This document shows positions 1 to 8,697 of a stretch of 64,000 nt of DNA, in pieces. The DNA is taken from assembly GCA_963716125.1 (NCBI GenBank), contig OY970294.1, positions 1 to 64,000 of the forward strand. Reading direction: 5' to 3'. A model generated the notes under the pieces. That model did not search any database, had not been told where the DNA came from, and saw only the letters and a program-made list of their open reading frames with translations. The DNA is from Acidiluteibacter sp963716125. GTDB lineage: Bacteria > Bacteroidota > Bacteroidia > Flavobacteriales_E > Vicingaceae. The position numbers and the translations under genes are program-made. The first letter of the stretch is position 1. The number at the start of each line of letters is the position of its first letter.

Positions 1-1
1 G

Positions 2-847
2 GCATATAATGAACGAGGACAAGCCTTTTACAATGCCAACAACATGGATGCTGCTTTTGTAGATTTGAATAAAGCCTTGCAAATAAATCCTCAATTGCGC
101 TTGGCATTTATCAATCGCGGTAATATTTACATGAGTAGAAATGAATTTGAAAAAGCACTATCAGACTATAATCAAGCAGAAAAAATAGAAGAAGGCGATT
201 ATTTATTGTATTCCAATAGAGGAAATGCCTATTCCAATCTTGGTAAAGACAGTTTAGCTTTAAAAGATTACAATAAAAGTTTAGCACTTAATAGCGAATT
301 TGCTGAAAACTATAACAATAAAGCTATTTTATTAGCTAAAAATCAACAATTAGAGGCAGCAATCAAAAACTTTTCAAAGGCAATAGAAATTAATCCCTAC
401 TATGAATCAGCCTATAAAAATAGATCTCGAGCTTACATTTTGACTGAAGATTTTGAAAATGGTTTAAAAGATTTGGATCAGATTCAAAAATTGAATCCTA
501 TGGAGGAAAAGGAATACTTCATTTATAAAGGTCGGTTTTTGAAAGATGCAGGAGCTTTAGATTTAGCATTAAATCATTTCAATAGCTTAATTGATAAAGA
601 TTCTCAGTTTTTAGAAGCAATCTATTACAGAGCAGAGGTTTATGCTGCCTTAAATGATTATCAAAATGCTGTAGATGATTACCTAAAAGTAATTGAGCAA
701 ATGCCAAAAAACAGTGCGGCACAAAACAATTTAGGAAATATGTATTACCTTATGAAAGAATACAATAAGGCATGTGATGCCTTGAAAATTGCCACTAAAC
801 TTGGCAGTAAAGCAGCTACGACTGCCCTAAAAGATAAATGTAATTAA
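2..847 (+). CDS. Tetratricopeptide repeat protein, 5' end outside the window
   Basis: The frame is already open at base 2 and reads as a TPR helix before the first ATG at 44 (AYNERGQAFYNANNMDAAF), so the gene begins upstream of the window and the ATG is internal. About seven 34-residue repeats follow, with the usual spacing of small and aromatic residues and the recurring ALxDYNKxLxLNP pattern. TPR arrays are protein-protein scaffolds; nothing here names a partner. No membrane segment or catalytic domain is visible in the part present. The last repeat ends in ACDALKIATKLGSKAATTAL, a common C-terminal form of secreted or lipoprotein TPR proteins in Bacteroidota. Function unknown. Confidence 0.85.
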   Translation, partial: AYNERGQAFYNANNMDAAFVDLNKALQINPQLRLAFINRGNIYMSRNEFEKALSDYNQAEKIEEGDYLLYSNRGNAYSNLGKDSLALKDYNKSLALNSEFAENYNNKAILLAKNQQLEAAIKNFSKAIEINPYYESAYKNRSRAYILTEDFENGLKDLDQIQKLNPMEEKEYFIYKGRFLKDAGALDLALNHFNSLIDKDSQFLEAIYYRAEVYAALNDYQNAVDDYLKVIEQMPKNSAAQNNLGNMYYLMKEYNKACDALKIATKLGSKAATTALKDKCN

Positions 848-877
848 ACATTATTTTATACAAAGCTAACTATTGAT

Positions 878-885
878 TAGATTTG
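878..885 (+). promoter_or_regulatory. Putative -7 element (TAnnTTTG) of rnr
   Basis: TAGATTTG matches the Bacteroidota -7 consensus TAnnTTTG and lies 32 bases before the ATG at 918. It sits inside the longer open frame that starts with TTG at 873, which argues that the TTG is not the real start. No clear -33 TTG is present. Confidence 0.5.
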
Positions 886-917
886 TAGGAATCTCAATAA
901 ATAAAAAAAAACGCCGA

Positions 918-3062
918 ATGGCCCATAAAAACGGAAAATATCAGCCACCATCACCTACAAAGAATTATTCTAAAGGAATTTTAGAAATATTTAGAAGTGA
1001 GCCTAGTAAAATATTCAATTATAAGCAGATATCAAAAAAACTAAATATAACAAAACCTTCTGTTAGAAAATTGATTAGTAAATTTATGTATCAATTAGCT
1101 GATGATGGGAAACTAGAAGAAGTTGATTTAGGACGATTTATCATCACAAAGAGAGCAAGAGAAATAGTGATTGGAATTGTAGATATGACATCAAGCGGAG
1201 CAGCCTATATCGTTCCTCATGACAATAACTTAGAAGATATTTATGTTTCTTCTAATCACACATCCAATGCATTAGATGGAGACGAAGTAGAAGTAGCTAT
1301 TTTAAAAGTGAAAAAAAGCGGCAAAGTAGAAGGTGAAATTGTACATATTGTTAAGCGTAATAAAGATGAATTTGTAGGGGTAGTGCAAATGAATAAAAAC
1401 TTCGCTTTTGTATTACCTGCTGATAGAAAAATGTCGGTTGATATCTTTATCGATAAAGATAAAATGGGCAATGCAAAAGATGGTGAACTGGTTATTGCTA
1501 AAATGACTGATTGGCCTGAAGGCGCTAAAAATCCTTTTGGTGTTATTATAAAAGTATTGGGTCAACCAGGTGATAATGACACGGAAATGCATGCAATATT
1601 AGCCGAATATGGTTTGCCGATAGAATTTCCAAGGAAAATTATAGAAATAGCCGAAAATTTAGATACTCAAATTACTGAAAAAGATATAAATGAAAGAAGG
1701 GATATGCGTGAAATTAGCACTTTTACGATAGATCCTTCTGATGCTAAAGATTTTGACGATGCTCTATCTTTTAAAGAATTAGATAATGGACATTATGAAA
1801 TAGGTGTTCACATAGCGGATGTTTCTCATTACCTTAAAGAAGGTTCGGCATTAGACAAAGAAGCTTATGATAGAGCTACTTCTGTTTATTTAGTGGATAG
1901 AGTAGTTCCTATGCTACCCGAGGTCTTATCCAACTTTGCTTGCTCATTGCGACCCAATGAAGACAAATTATGCTTTTCAGCCATTTTTGAAATGGATCAA
2001 GAGGGAAAAGTGTACAACGAATGGTTTGGTAGAACGGTTATTAATTCCGACAAAAGGTTTGCCTATGAAGATGCTCAAGAGAGGATTGAAACTGGCACTG
2101 GTGATTTTGCAGATATTATTTTAAAATTAGATGGAATTGCTAAAAAACTGAGAGCAGAACGCTTTAAACATGGTTCAATAGATTTTCATCAATTAGAAGT
2201 TAAATTTGAATTGGATGAAAAAGGAAATCCAATTGGTGTATTTTTAAAAGTGCAAAAAGATTCCAATAAGTTGATTGAAGATTTTATGTTACTAGCCAAT
2301 AGAAAAGTAGCTGCTTTTATTGGCGACAAAAAAGATAAGAAAGCAAAACCTTTCGTATATCGAATTCACGATAGCCCAGATCCTGAAAAATTAGAACTAT
2401 TTGCTGGTTTCATTAAAAAATTCGGTTATGGAATAGATACCACTTCTCCAAAAGGGGTGAGTAGAACTATGAATCGATTAATGGAACAAATTGAAGGCAA
2501 AGGAGAAGAACAATTAATTTCTCAATTGGCAATTAGAACCATGAGTAAAGCCGTTTATTCTACTGAGAATGTAGGTCATTATGGTTTGGGTTTTAAATTT
2601 TATTCTCATTTTACATCTCCTATTCGTCGTTATCCTGATGTGATGGTTCATAGATTATTACAACATTATTTAGACGATGGAAAAGCAGTCAACCAAGAAG
2701 ATTTAGAAGCAAAATGTAAACATGCTTCTGAAAGAGAAAAGTTAGCCGCTGATGCAGAAAGAGCTTCTATCAAATACAAGCAAGTAGAGTTTATGCAAGA
2801 CAAAGTGGGTGAAATTTTCACCGGAATTGTGTCAGGTGTAAGCGACTTTGGGGTTTTTGTAGAAATAGTTGAAACTAAATGTGAAGGTTTAGTTCGATTA
2901 AAAGCTTTGACGGATGATTTTTACTTTTTTGATGAAAAAGATTTTGCTGTAAAAGGTAGAAAAAATGGCAGAGTACTTAGAATGGGCGATGAAGTAACCA
3001 TAAAAGTGTTGAAAGCTGATTTAGCTAAGAAACAATTGGACTTTGATATGATTGATTTCTAA
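918..3062 (+). CDS. rnr: Ribonuclease R, 3'-5' exoribonuclease
   Basis: Processive 3'-5' exoribonuclease of the RNB family that degrades structured RNA and takes part in mRNA decay and rRNA quality control. Order of domains: N-terminal winged helix (about residues 15-80), cold-shock OB folds, the RNB catalytic domain with the metal-binding DPSDAKDFDDAL motif, and a C-terminal S1 domain (GEIFTGIVSGVSDFGVFVEI). At 714 residues it is typical of bacterial RNase R. I use ATG 918 (MAHKNGKYQ) rather than the upstream TTG at 873, because a -7-like element lies between them and the A-rich stretch before 918 is a normal leader. It lacks a long basic C-terminal tail. Monocistronic as far as can be seen. 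Confidence 0.95.
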   Translation: MAHKNGKYQPPSPTKNYSKGILEIFRSEPSKIFNYKQISKKLNITKPSVRKLISKFMYQLADDGKLEEVDLGRFIITKRAREIVIGIVDMTSSGAAYIVPHDNNLEDIYVSSNHTSNALDGDEVEVAILKVKKSGKVEGEIVHIVKRNKDEFVGVVQMNKNFAFVLPADRKMSVDIFIDKDKMGNAKDGELVIAKMTDWPEGAKNPFGVIIKVLGQPGDNDTEMHAILAEYGLPIEFPRKIIEIAENLDTQITEKDINERRDMREISTFTIDPSDAKDFDDALSFKELDNGHYEIGVHIADVSHYLKEGSALDKEAYDRATSVYLVDRVVPMLPEVLSNFACSLRPNEDKLCFSAIFEMDQEGKVYNEWFGRTVINSDKRFAYEDAQERIETGTGDFADIILKLDGIAKKLRAERFKHGSIDFHQLEVKFELDEKGNPIGVFLKVQKDSNKLIEDFMLLANRKVAAFIGDKKDKKAKPFVYRIHDSPDPEKLELFAGFIKKFGYGIDTTSPKGVSRTMNRLMEQIEGKGEEQLISQLAIRTMSKAVYSTENVGHYGLGFKFYSHFTSPIRRYPDVMVHRLLQHYLDDGKAVNQEDLEAKCKHASEREKLAADAERASIKYKQVEFMQDKVGEIFTGIVSGVSDFGVFVEIVETKCEGLVRLKALTDDFYFFDEKDFAVKGRKNGRVLRMGDEVTIKVLKADLAKKQLDFDMIDF

Positions 3063-3154
3063 GAATAAATACCAAATTTCCTAAAAAAATTACCGTTCAT
3101 CGAAAGAGATAAATTTTCTTTCTATTTCTTATGCGTGCATATCATTTTTATTAC

Positions 3155-3162
3155 TAATTTTG
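3155..3162 (+). promoter_or_regulatory. Putative -7 element of the MarC-family gene
   Basis: TAATTTTG, an exact TAnnTTTG match, 22 bases before the GTG start at 3185 and downstream of the rnr stop. No -33 TTG is evident at the expected distance. Confidence 0.5.
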
Positions 3163-3184
3163 CGCCCCGAAATAGGAAAGTATA

Positions 3185-3757
3185 GTGTTTGATAAATTAA
3201 ATATAAAAGAAATAGCTACGGCAGGAATGGTTTTGTTTGCGGTGATAGATATCATTGGATCAGTACCAATCATTATCGATTTGCGTCAAAAAGTTGGAAA
3301 AATCAAATCTGAAAAAGCCAGTTTTGTTGCCCTAATTATCATGATTCTCTTTTTATTTATTGGAGAATCTATTTTGAATATTATCGGAATAGATGTTAGC
3401 TCATTTGCTATCGCAGGTTCTTTTATTATTTTCTTTTTGGCGTTAGAAATGATTTTAGGTATTCGTTTATATAAAGATGACTTACCTGAAACTGCATCAA
3501 TTGTTCCGATTGCGTTTCCATTAATTGCAGGAGCGGGCACTATGACTTCCTTATTGTCTTTAAGAGCAGAATTTGCAACAATTAACATAATTTTTGCAAT
3601 AATCATCAACATTATCGTTGTATATATCGTTCTTAAGTCATCAACGTTAATAGAAAGAGTGCTAGGCCCAGGCGGTATAGCTATTCTTAGAAAGATATTC
3701 GGAATAATTTTATTGGCAATAGCTGTAAAGTTATTTCGCACAAACATGGGGGTGTAG
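3185..3757 (+). CDS. MarC family integral membrane protein
   Basis: A 190-residue, very hydrophobic protein with about six membrane segments. The N-terminal segment with FAVIDIIGSVPIII and the central PLIAGAGTMTSLL stretch are the two internally related signature regions of the MarC/NAAT family (Pfam MarC). Despite the name, E. coli MarC is not shown to be a drug pump, and the substrate is unknown here. The start is GTG at 3185, preceded by a purine-rich stretch (aggaaag); no ATG gives a better N-terminus. It stands alone: promoter just upstream and a strong terminator just downstream. Confidence 0.85.
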   Translation: MFDKLNIKEIATAGMVLFAVIDIIGSVPIIIDLRQKVGKIKSEKASFVALIIMILFLFIGESILNIIGIDVSSFAIAGSFIIFFLALEMILGIRLYKDDLPETASIVPIAFPLIAGAGTMTSLLSLRAEFATINIIFAIIINIIVVYIVLKSSTLIERVLGPGGIAILRKIFGIILLAIAVKLFRTNMGV

Positions 3758-3792
3758 TTAGGTTAATATATTAAGTGTAAGTGTAAATGATT

Positions 3793-3831
3793 AAATAGTC
3801 GCAAATTCCCCCAATTTGCGACTATTTTTTT
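3793..3831 (+). terminator. Intrinsic terminator after the MarC-family gene
   Basis: A perfect 15-bp stem (3793-3807 with 3813-3827, AAATAGTCGCAAATT) around a five-base CCCCC loop, followed by a run of seven T (including the last stem bases). Textbook rho-independent terminator on the + strand. Confidence 0.9.
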
Positions 3832-3914
3832 GAGAAATATTTTACCTCAGTTTAGTTTTTCTTATGAACTCAGGTTATTACATTTGTGATATATTCCTCT
3901 AAAAACATAAGTAA

Positions 3915-4793
3915 TTGGCAAATCTTTTCAAAAATAAATTAGATCAAGAAGTGAGAATTGGAAAACCAAAATGGTTAAAATCCAAAATCTCATCAGGAGA
4001 ATCTTATCGAAAACTGAAGCATATAGTAGACGAAAATAAGCTACATACTATTTGTCAGTCAGGCAAATGCCCTAACCAGGCAGAATGTTGGGGAGCAGGA
4101 ACTGCCACTTTTATGATTTTGGGAAATACGTGCACACGTTCTTGTCAATTTTGTAATGTGGCTACAGGAAAAGGGGAAGAATTAGACCCTTTTGAGCCAT
4201 TAAAAATTGCCAAATCAGTGGAAATGATGAAGCTAAAACATTGTGTAATTACATCAGTTGATAGAGACGATTTAATAGATGGTGGAGCCAATGCTTGGAA
4301 AAAAACCATTGATTTAATTAGAAAATATAATCCAGAAACAACTATTGAAACCCTTATTCCTGATTTTAAAGGAGAGTGGGAAAACCTTCAAATTGTGATT
4401 GATGTAAAGCCTGAAATAGTTTCGCACAATATTGAAACCGTTGAAAGAATCACAAAAGAAGTAAGAGTGCAAGCCAAATATTGGAGAAGTATTGAAGTTC
4501 TAGATCGACTAAAAAAAGGAGGAATAAACCGAACCAAATCAGGCATAATGCTTGGACTTGGTGAAACGAGATTGGAAGTCATAAAAACGATGGAAGATTT
4601 AAGAATGGTTGATGTGAATATTCTTACAATTGGTCAATATCTGCAACCAACAAAAAAACATTTGGCAGTAGCCGAATTCGTTCATCCTGATGTTTTTGCA
4701 GAATACAAAGAAGTAGGCCTGAGTTTAGGGTTTACACATGTAGAAAGCGGTCCTTTAGTAAGGTCGTCTTATCATGCTGAAAGACATGTTTAA
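3915..4793 (+). CDS. lipA: Lipoyl synthase
   Basis: Radical SAM enzyme that inserts two sulfur atoms into protein-bound octanoyl groups to make lipoyl cofactor. The radical SAM cluster CTRSCQFC (C73, C77, C80) and the auxiliary cluster C47-x4-C52-x5-C58 are both present, as is the family's C-terminal RSSY motif (about 283-286) that coordinates the auxiliary cluster. Length 292 residues is normal. The start is TTG at 3915, giving MANLFKNKLDQ; no nearby in-frame ATG fits. It faces lipB, and the two stop codons overlap by four bases (4790-4793), so the lipoate genes are convergent rather than an operon. Confidence 0.96.
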   Translation: MANLFKNKLDQEVRIGKPKWLKSKISSGESYRKLKHIVDENKLHTICQSGKCPNQAECWGAGTATFMILGNTCTRSCQFCNVATGKGEELDPFEPLKIAKSVEMMKLKHCVITSVDRDDLIDGGANAWKKTIDLIRKYNPETTIETLIPDFKGEWENLQIVIDVKPEIVSHNIETVERITKEVRVQAKYWRSIEVLDRLKKGGINRTKSGIMLGLGETRLEVIKTMEDLRMVDVNILTIGQYLQPTKKHLAVAEFVHPDVFAEYKEVGLSLGFTHVESGPLVRSSYHAERHV

Positions 4794-5458
4794 ATAATGA
4801 TCAATCGCTCCAGCTTTTCCAGAAAATTTTTTTGAACATCTTGAATGCTAACTTCTTTACCTAATTCTTTTGCTAAGGATGTAACTCCTTTGTCTGCAAT
4901 GCCACAAGGAACAATATGCTCAAAATAAGACAAATCTGTATTGATATTAAACGCTAAACCGTGCATGGTAATGCCTCTACTTATTTTAATTCCCACGGCA
5001 CAAATTTTTCTTACCTCTTTAGTTCCTGCACCTAACCAAACACCGCTTGCGTCAGAAATGCGTTCTCCTTTAAGCCCATAATCTGCGATACAATCTATAA
5101 CAGCTTGCTCTAAAATTTCCACATACCTGCGAACACCTATATTAAAATTTTCTATATCAATAATGGGATACACAACCAATTGCCCAGGTCCGTGATAAGT
5201 TATATCTCCTCCCCTATTCGTATTTACAAAAACCGCATCAATAGTTTCAGGCTTTATTTTTAGGTTACTTTCATCTCCAGATTTACCTAAGGTGTAAACA
5301 TTATAGTGTTCTAAAAAAATAAGAAAATTATCTGAATTTAATCCTTTTGATTTCGCATCTAATTTATATTGAAATAATTGCTCTTGAAATTTCAACATAT
5401 TTAAATACTCTGTTGGATTAAGGTAAAGCAAATTAAAGTAAGAAGGAGCTAAAAACAT
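4790..5458 (-). CDS. lipB: Octanoyltransferase (lipoyl(octanoyl) transferase)
   Basis: Moves octanoate from acyl carrier protein to lipoyl domains, the step before LipA. The RGGDITYHGPGQLVVYP block, the catalytic lysine in AVGIKISRGITMHG (K158) and the catalytic cysteine in VPCGIADKGVTSL (C185) are all present. I start at ATG 5458 (MFLAPSYFN), which gives 222 residues. The open frame runs on to 5596 with 46 extra residues rich in Phe, Tyr and Asn that look like translated intergenic DNA, and an exact -7 promoter element on the minus strand lies at 5487-5494 inside that extension. Convergent with lipA. Confidence 0.95.
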   Translation of the reverse strand: MFLAPSYFNLLYLNPTEYLNMLKFQEQLFQYKLDAKSKGLNSDNFLIFLEHYNVYTLGKSGDESNLKIKPETIDAVFVNTNRGGDITYHGPGQLVVYPIIDIENFNIGVRRYVEILEQAVIDCIADYGLKGERISDASGVWLGAGTKEVRKICAVGIKISRGITMHGLAFNINTDLSYFEHIVPCGIADKGVTSLAKELGKEVSIQDVQKNFLEKLERLIII

Positions 5459-5486
5459 AAAATAGAAACAGTGAAATTTGAAAGTA

Positions 5487-5494
5487 CAAAAGTA
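5487..5494 (-). promoter_or_regulatory. Putative -7 element of lipB
   Basis: On the minus strand this reads TACTTTTG, an exact TAnnTTTG match, about 28 bases upstream of the ATG at 5458. It supports the short form of LipB. Confidence 0.55.
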
Positions 5495-5586
5495 GTACCG
5501 ATAATACGTTTTAACTAAAAAATTTAAAAGTAGAATCGAATTTTTAATAGATAAATTGATAGAATTATGACTAACTTTAAATCTTA

Positions 5587-6297
5587 ATGAAAACAAATTT
5601 TAAATTTATTATCTTTTTACTTTACTTGTTTGCTTGGAATTTACTTCACGCTCAAGAGACTTTTGTTGGCCCATTTTTGCAAATTCACATCAGTAGCCCA
5701 AGCAATTTAGATAGTGATAATTACACCGCTCAAGAGTATTTAAATCCCGATTATAATACTTCTGTCGAATATCAAAGTAGTCCAGGATTTTCTTTGGGCA
5801 CATCAGTGCAACATACCATTTCTGAAAAACTATCATTCTATGTTATTCCGGCTTACACATTAATTAATTTGAAAATGACTAATGATATCTTTCAAATTGA
5901 TAATCAGAAAGTTAAAAATCTTACAAGTATCGATAAACAATATAAATTATCCTATATAAGTACCTCATTAATGATGGCCTATGCCAATAAAGGTTGGAAA
6001 AAGAATTCATTGCTTTTAAAGTCAGGATTTGCATTTCATTTTTTAGCTAATGAAAACTACAGTTCAGAACCCAATTCAGTGAGCAGAGCAAATTTTAGCT
6101 CCTTTTACGCAAGTTTTTTGGTAGAAATAGGCAGTCGTTTTATACTTAAAAATAATAAACCTCTTGATTTAACTTTTGTGGTAGATGCTGATTTAACAGG
6201 ATTTGAAGGTGGAAATGCCAATCAAGAAAGACCCAACCCTAATCCTGCTAATATTTTTACTGCTGGAATGCGAGTTCATTACTTTCTCTTTAATTAA
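5587..6297 (+). CDS. Outer membrane beta-barrel-like protein, unknown function
   Basis: A 236-residue protein with a clear Sec signal peptide (MKTNFKFIIFLLYLFAW, cleavage likely after LLHAQ). The mature part is made of alternating hydrophobic/polar strands with aromatic ends (FSLGTSVQHTISEKLSFYVIPAYTLI; a final AGMRVHYFLFN ending in Phe-Asn), as in small outer membrane beta-barrels. I do not recognise a specific family; PorT-like barrels are a possible relation. It is divergent from lipB, and its stop is ten bases before the rnhA start, so the two may be cotranscribed. Confidence 0.6.
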   Translation: MKTNFKFIIFLLYLFAWNLLHAQETFVGPFLQIHISSPSNLDSDNYTAQEYLNPDYNTSVEYQSSPGFSLGTSVQHTISEKLSFYVIPAYTLINLKMTNDIFQIDNQKVKNLTSIDKQYKLSYISTSLMMAYANKGWKKNSLLLKSGFAFHFLANENYSSEPNSVSRANFSSFYASFLVEIGSRFILKNNKPLDLTFVVDADLTGFEGGNANQERPNPNPANIFTAGMRVHYFLFN

Positions 6298-6306
6298 TTT
6301 CGCTCC

Positions 6307-6795
6307 ATGGCAGAAATTACAATTTACACGGACGGTTCAGCAAAAGGTAATCCAGGACCAGGTGGTTATGGTATTGTACTTTTATCAGGTAAATTTAGAA
6401 AAGAAGTTTCAGAAGGCTTTAAACATACTACCAATAATAGAATGGAATTATTGAGTGTAATTGTAGCTTTAGAAATGCTAAAAATAAAACCCAGTAATGT
6501 TATAATTTACACAGATTCTAAATATGTAGCAGATGCAGTAGAAAAAGGTTGGGTTTTTAATTGGGCAAAAACCAATTTTAAAAAGAAAAAAAACAGCGAT
6601 TTGTGGAAACGTTTTTTACAAATTTATCCCGTTCATAAAATTAAATTTAAGTGGGTAAAAGGACATGCAGGAAACCCTTTAAATGAAAGGTGCGATCAAT
6701 TGGCAGTAGCTGCCTCCAATAAGCCAAATTTAACTGTAGATGAATGGTTTGAAAAGGAACAAAAAGAGGCTAACAGTAATTTATTTTCAATCTAA
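6307..6795 (+). CDS. rnhA: Ribonuclease HI
   Basis: Cleaves the RNA strand of RNA-DNA hybrids, in primer removal and R-loop clearance. All catalytic residues are visible: D9 (TDGSAKGNPGPGG), E47 (NNRMELL), D70 (YTDSKYV), H120 (KGHAGN) and D130. The basic handle region between about 85 and 100 (WAKTNFKKKKNSDLW) is retained, so it is the E. coli type. Length 162 residues is normal. Its 3' end overlaps the convergent lipoprotein gene by nine bases. Confidence 0.96.
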   Translation: MAEITIYTDGSAKGNPGPGGYGIVLLSGKFRKEVSEGFKHTTNNRMELLSVIVALEMLKIKPSNVIIYTDSKYVADAVEKGWVFNWAKTNFKKKKNSDLWKRFLQIYPVHKIKFKWVKGHAGNPLNERCDQLAVAASNKPNLTVDEWFEKEQKEANSNLFSI

Positions 6796-7419
6796 GCTTA
6801 TGCTTGGAGAGACGATCGTGAATTTTAAGCTGTCCGTCATCAAAATTTCAAAAGTGAATTGCTGATTATAAATCGGCTCAATTTCATCTCTAAATACTAA
6901 AATTGCTTGAACGACAGGATCATCCCAACGACTATCGAAATTACTTGATTTTGGCAAGTCTTCAATTTTAATAAATGATCTTAAATATCCAGGTTGTACA
7001 TAAAATAAATCTGCCAAATTAGAATTGGGAGCATAAATAGCTGTATCAGTTTTTACGGTATCATTACTAAATATTTTAATGTCACTTATTTTATGTCGAA
7101 ATCCAATTGGAATAGTTGGCTCACTAGCATATAATTGCCCTCCAAAAGTTAAATGATTATTTTGACTAATCAATTTTGTAACAGTTGAATTACTATCTGC
7201 TAATATTTCAAAACCGATAGAATCTGAACTGCTACTTGGATTATTGTTAATTAAATATATTCTATTAAATTCTTCTACATAAGTACCTATATTTAACTTA
7301 AAGCGTTCAACTTTTAAATAAGAGTCTAATATTTGTTCCTCCTTAACACATGCAAAAGGGAGTATTAGTAAAATACCAATCAAAATAATAAACTTTCTAT
7401 TTGTCAAAGTGTTTGTCAT
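6787..7419 (-). CDS. Putative lipoprotein, unknown function
   Basis: A 210-residue protein starting with a signal sequence that ends in a lipobox (ILLILPFAC, Cys about residue 24), so it is probably lipidated and placed in the envelope. The mature part is mostly predicted beta structure without Cys pairs or a motif I recognise. It is convergent with rnhA (nine-base overlap) and has no obvious operon partner: the next gene upstream, an SDR, is divergent. Confidence 0.6.
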   Translation of the reverse strand: MTNTLTNRKFIILIGILLILPFACVKEEQILDSYLKVERFKLNIGTYVEEFNRIYLINNNPSSSSDSIGFEILADSNSTVTKLISQNNHLTFGGQLYASEPTIPIGFRHKISDIKIFSNDTVKTDTAIYAPNSNLADLFYVQPGYLRSFIKIEDLPKSSNFDSRWDDPVVQAILVFRDEIEPIYNQQFTFEILMTDSLKFTIVSPSISLD

Positions 7420-7585
7420 AATTTTTTAGAATCCAAGATATTAAAAGTAAGAATTAATTTGTTGATTCAACAGGCTTAATTAGTTTAAAAAATATCCCTA
7501 TTACTTCTTCTCAAAGATATTTATTTTATAAGCTATTTCAGAATCTATTTTCTACTTTGTGTGTATCTTACGGTCAAAAAACTAT

Positions 7586-8314
7586 ATGATGGAAATGAAA
7601 AATAAAGTAGCCTTAATAACAGGAGGAAGCAAAGGAATTGGATATGGTGTGGCAATGGCTTTATTGCAACAAGGTGTGCGCGTAGTTATAACAAGCCGTT
7701 CATTAGAAAATGCAGAATCAGCAGCAAAAGAATTATCAAAAATAACCTCTGCTGAGGCAATAGGAGTAAAAGCTGACGTGCGTAATTTCTCAGACCAACA
7801 AGAAGCAGTTAAAATCACAATAGAAAAATTTGGACAATTAGATTATGTAATTGCCAATGCAGGCGTGGGTCATTTTGCTAATATTACTGAATTAACTGAA
7901 AAAGAATGGAAAGAAACAATTGACACCAATTTGACGGGAGTGTTTTATTCTATTAAAGCTACGGTGGAAGAACTGAAGAAAACGGAAGGATATTTTATAA
8001 GTATTTCAAGCCTTGCAGGAACTAATTTCTTTGCAGGAGGAGCTGCTTATAACGCCAGTAAATTTGGACTTACAGGATTTACTCAAGCCATAATGCTTGA
8101 TCTACGTCAATCTGGAATAAGTGTTTCTACCATTATGCCTGGTTCCGTATCTACTCATTTTGGAGGTAATGATCCCGAGCTGAATGAGAATAAAGAAGCT
8201 TGGAAAATTCAAAAAGAAGATATTGGTGAATTAGTAGTTGATTTGTTTAAAATGAATAAACGTGCCTTACCGAGCAAAATTGAAATACGACCTGCACAAC
8301 CTCCAAAAAAATAG
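7586..8314 (+). CDS. SDR family NAD(P)-dependent oxidoreductase
   Basis: Classical short-chain dehydrogenase of about 240 residues. Visible elements: Rossmann motif TGGSKGIG near the N-terminus, NAG in YVIANAGVGHF, catalytic Ser in SISSLAG, and YNASK for the Tyr/Lys pair. The chain ends KIEIRPAQPPKK. It is most like 3-oxoacyl-ACP-reductase/FabG-type SDRs, but the substrate cannot be read from sequence. ATGs at 7586, 7589 and 7595 are all possible; MKNKVALITGG at 7595 fits the family best. The open frame extends to a GTG at 7559, which I consider too early. Confidence 0.85.
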   Translation: MMEMKNKVALITGGSKGIGYGVAMALLQQGVRVVITSRSLENAESAAKELSKITSAEAIGVKADVRNFSDQQEAVKITIEKFGQLDYVIANAGVGHFANITELTEKEWKETIDTNLTGVFYSIKATVEELKKTEGYFISISSLAGTNFFAGGAAYNASKFGLTGFTQAIMLDLRQSGISVSTIMPGSVSTHFGGNDPELNENKEAWKIQKEDIGELVVDLFKMNKRALPSKIEIRPAQPPKK

Positions 8315-8355
8315 ATGATTAAATTAGAATTAAAAATAAGAGCAATGAAAGAATA

Positions 8356-8387
8356 GTTTAGGTTCGTTGGGTGCAACGATCCTAAAC
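8356..8387. repeat. Imperfect inverted repeat, 13 paired bases
   Basis: GTTTAGG-T-TCGTTG pairs with CAACGA-T-CCTAAAC around a GGTG loop, with one T/T mismatch. There is no T tract after it, so it is not a standard terminator, though it does follow the SDR gene. The base composition differs from the flanks, which suggests a dispersed repeat or a gene relic. Confidence 0.55.
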
Positions 8388-8465
8388 TTGAATATCTGCT
8401 TCCTCCGTTCCCAAGCAATTACATAAAGTTTTTTAATAAAAGGTTATAAAATAATCTCACTGTAA

Positions 8466-8650
8466 ATGGAAAAAAATATAACTATAAAATAAAAAAGATT
8501 TTGATCCTATTATTTCTAATTCTTTGGGGTATATTTTGCATATTTATACTAAATGTTTTGGATAGCTTTAATCAACTTAGTATTCTAAATGCATTTATAT
8601 TCTCTGTTATTGGAATTTTAGGAGTCGGATTAATTGGAAAGAACAGCTGA
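8466..8650 (+). pseudogene. Small two-helix membrane protein with a 1-base frameshift
   Basis: From ATG 8466 the frame stops after eight codons. If the run of seven A at 8470-8476 had eight, the ATG would join an open frame giving about 61 residues: MEKKYNYKIKKILILLF, then two hydrophobic segments (LLFLILWGIFCIFIL and FIFSVIGILGVGLI) and a stop at 8648-8650. The charge and hydrophobicity pattern looks like a genuine small membrane protein. It may be a decayed gene or a homopolymer sequencing error. No family recognised. Confidence 0.35.
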
Positions 8651-8697
8651 ACTTTATATTTACCCCTGTTTCCAAAAAATTTCATCACGATTATTCT

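Larger units (their letters stand above)
8315..8697. other. Intergenic stretch with a hairpin and a broken small ORF
   Basis: No intact gene. It holds a strong hairpin (8356-8387) in a patch clearly richer in G and C than its surroundings (about 8356-8415), and a frameshifted two-helix membrane ORF at 8466-8650. A 13-codon frame beginning directly after the SDR stop (ATG 8315, stop 8354) is too short to call. Confidence 0.6.

Noticed and set aside
873..917. TTG 873 as start of RNase R
   Set aside because: A -7-like element (878-885) lies within these codons; ATG 918 is preferred.
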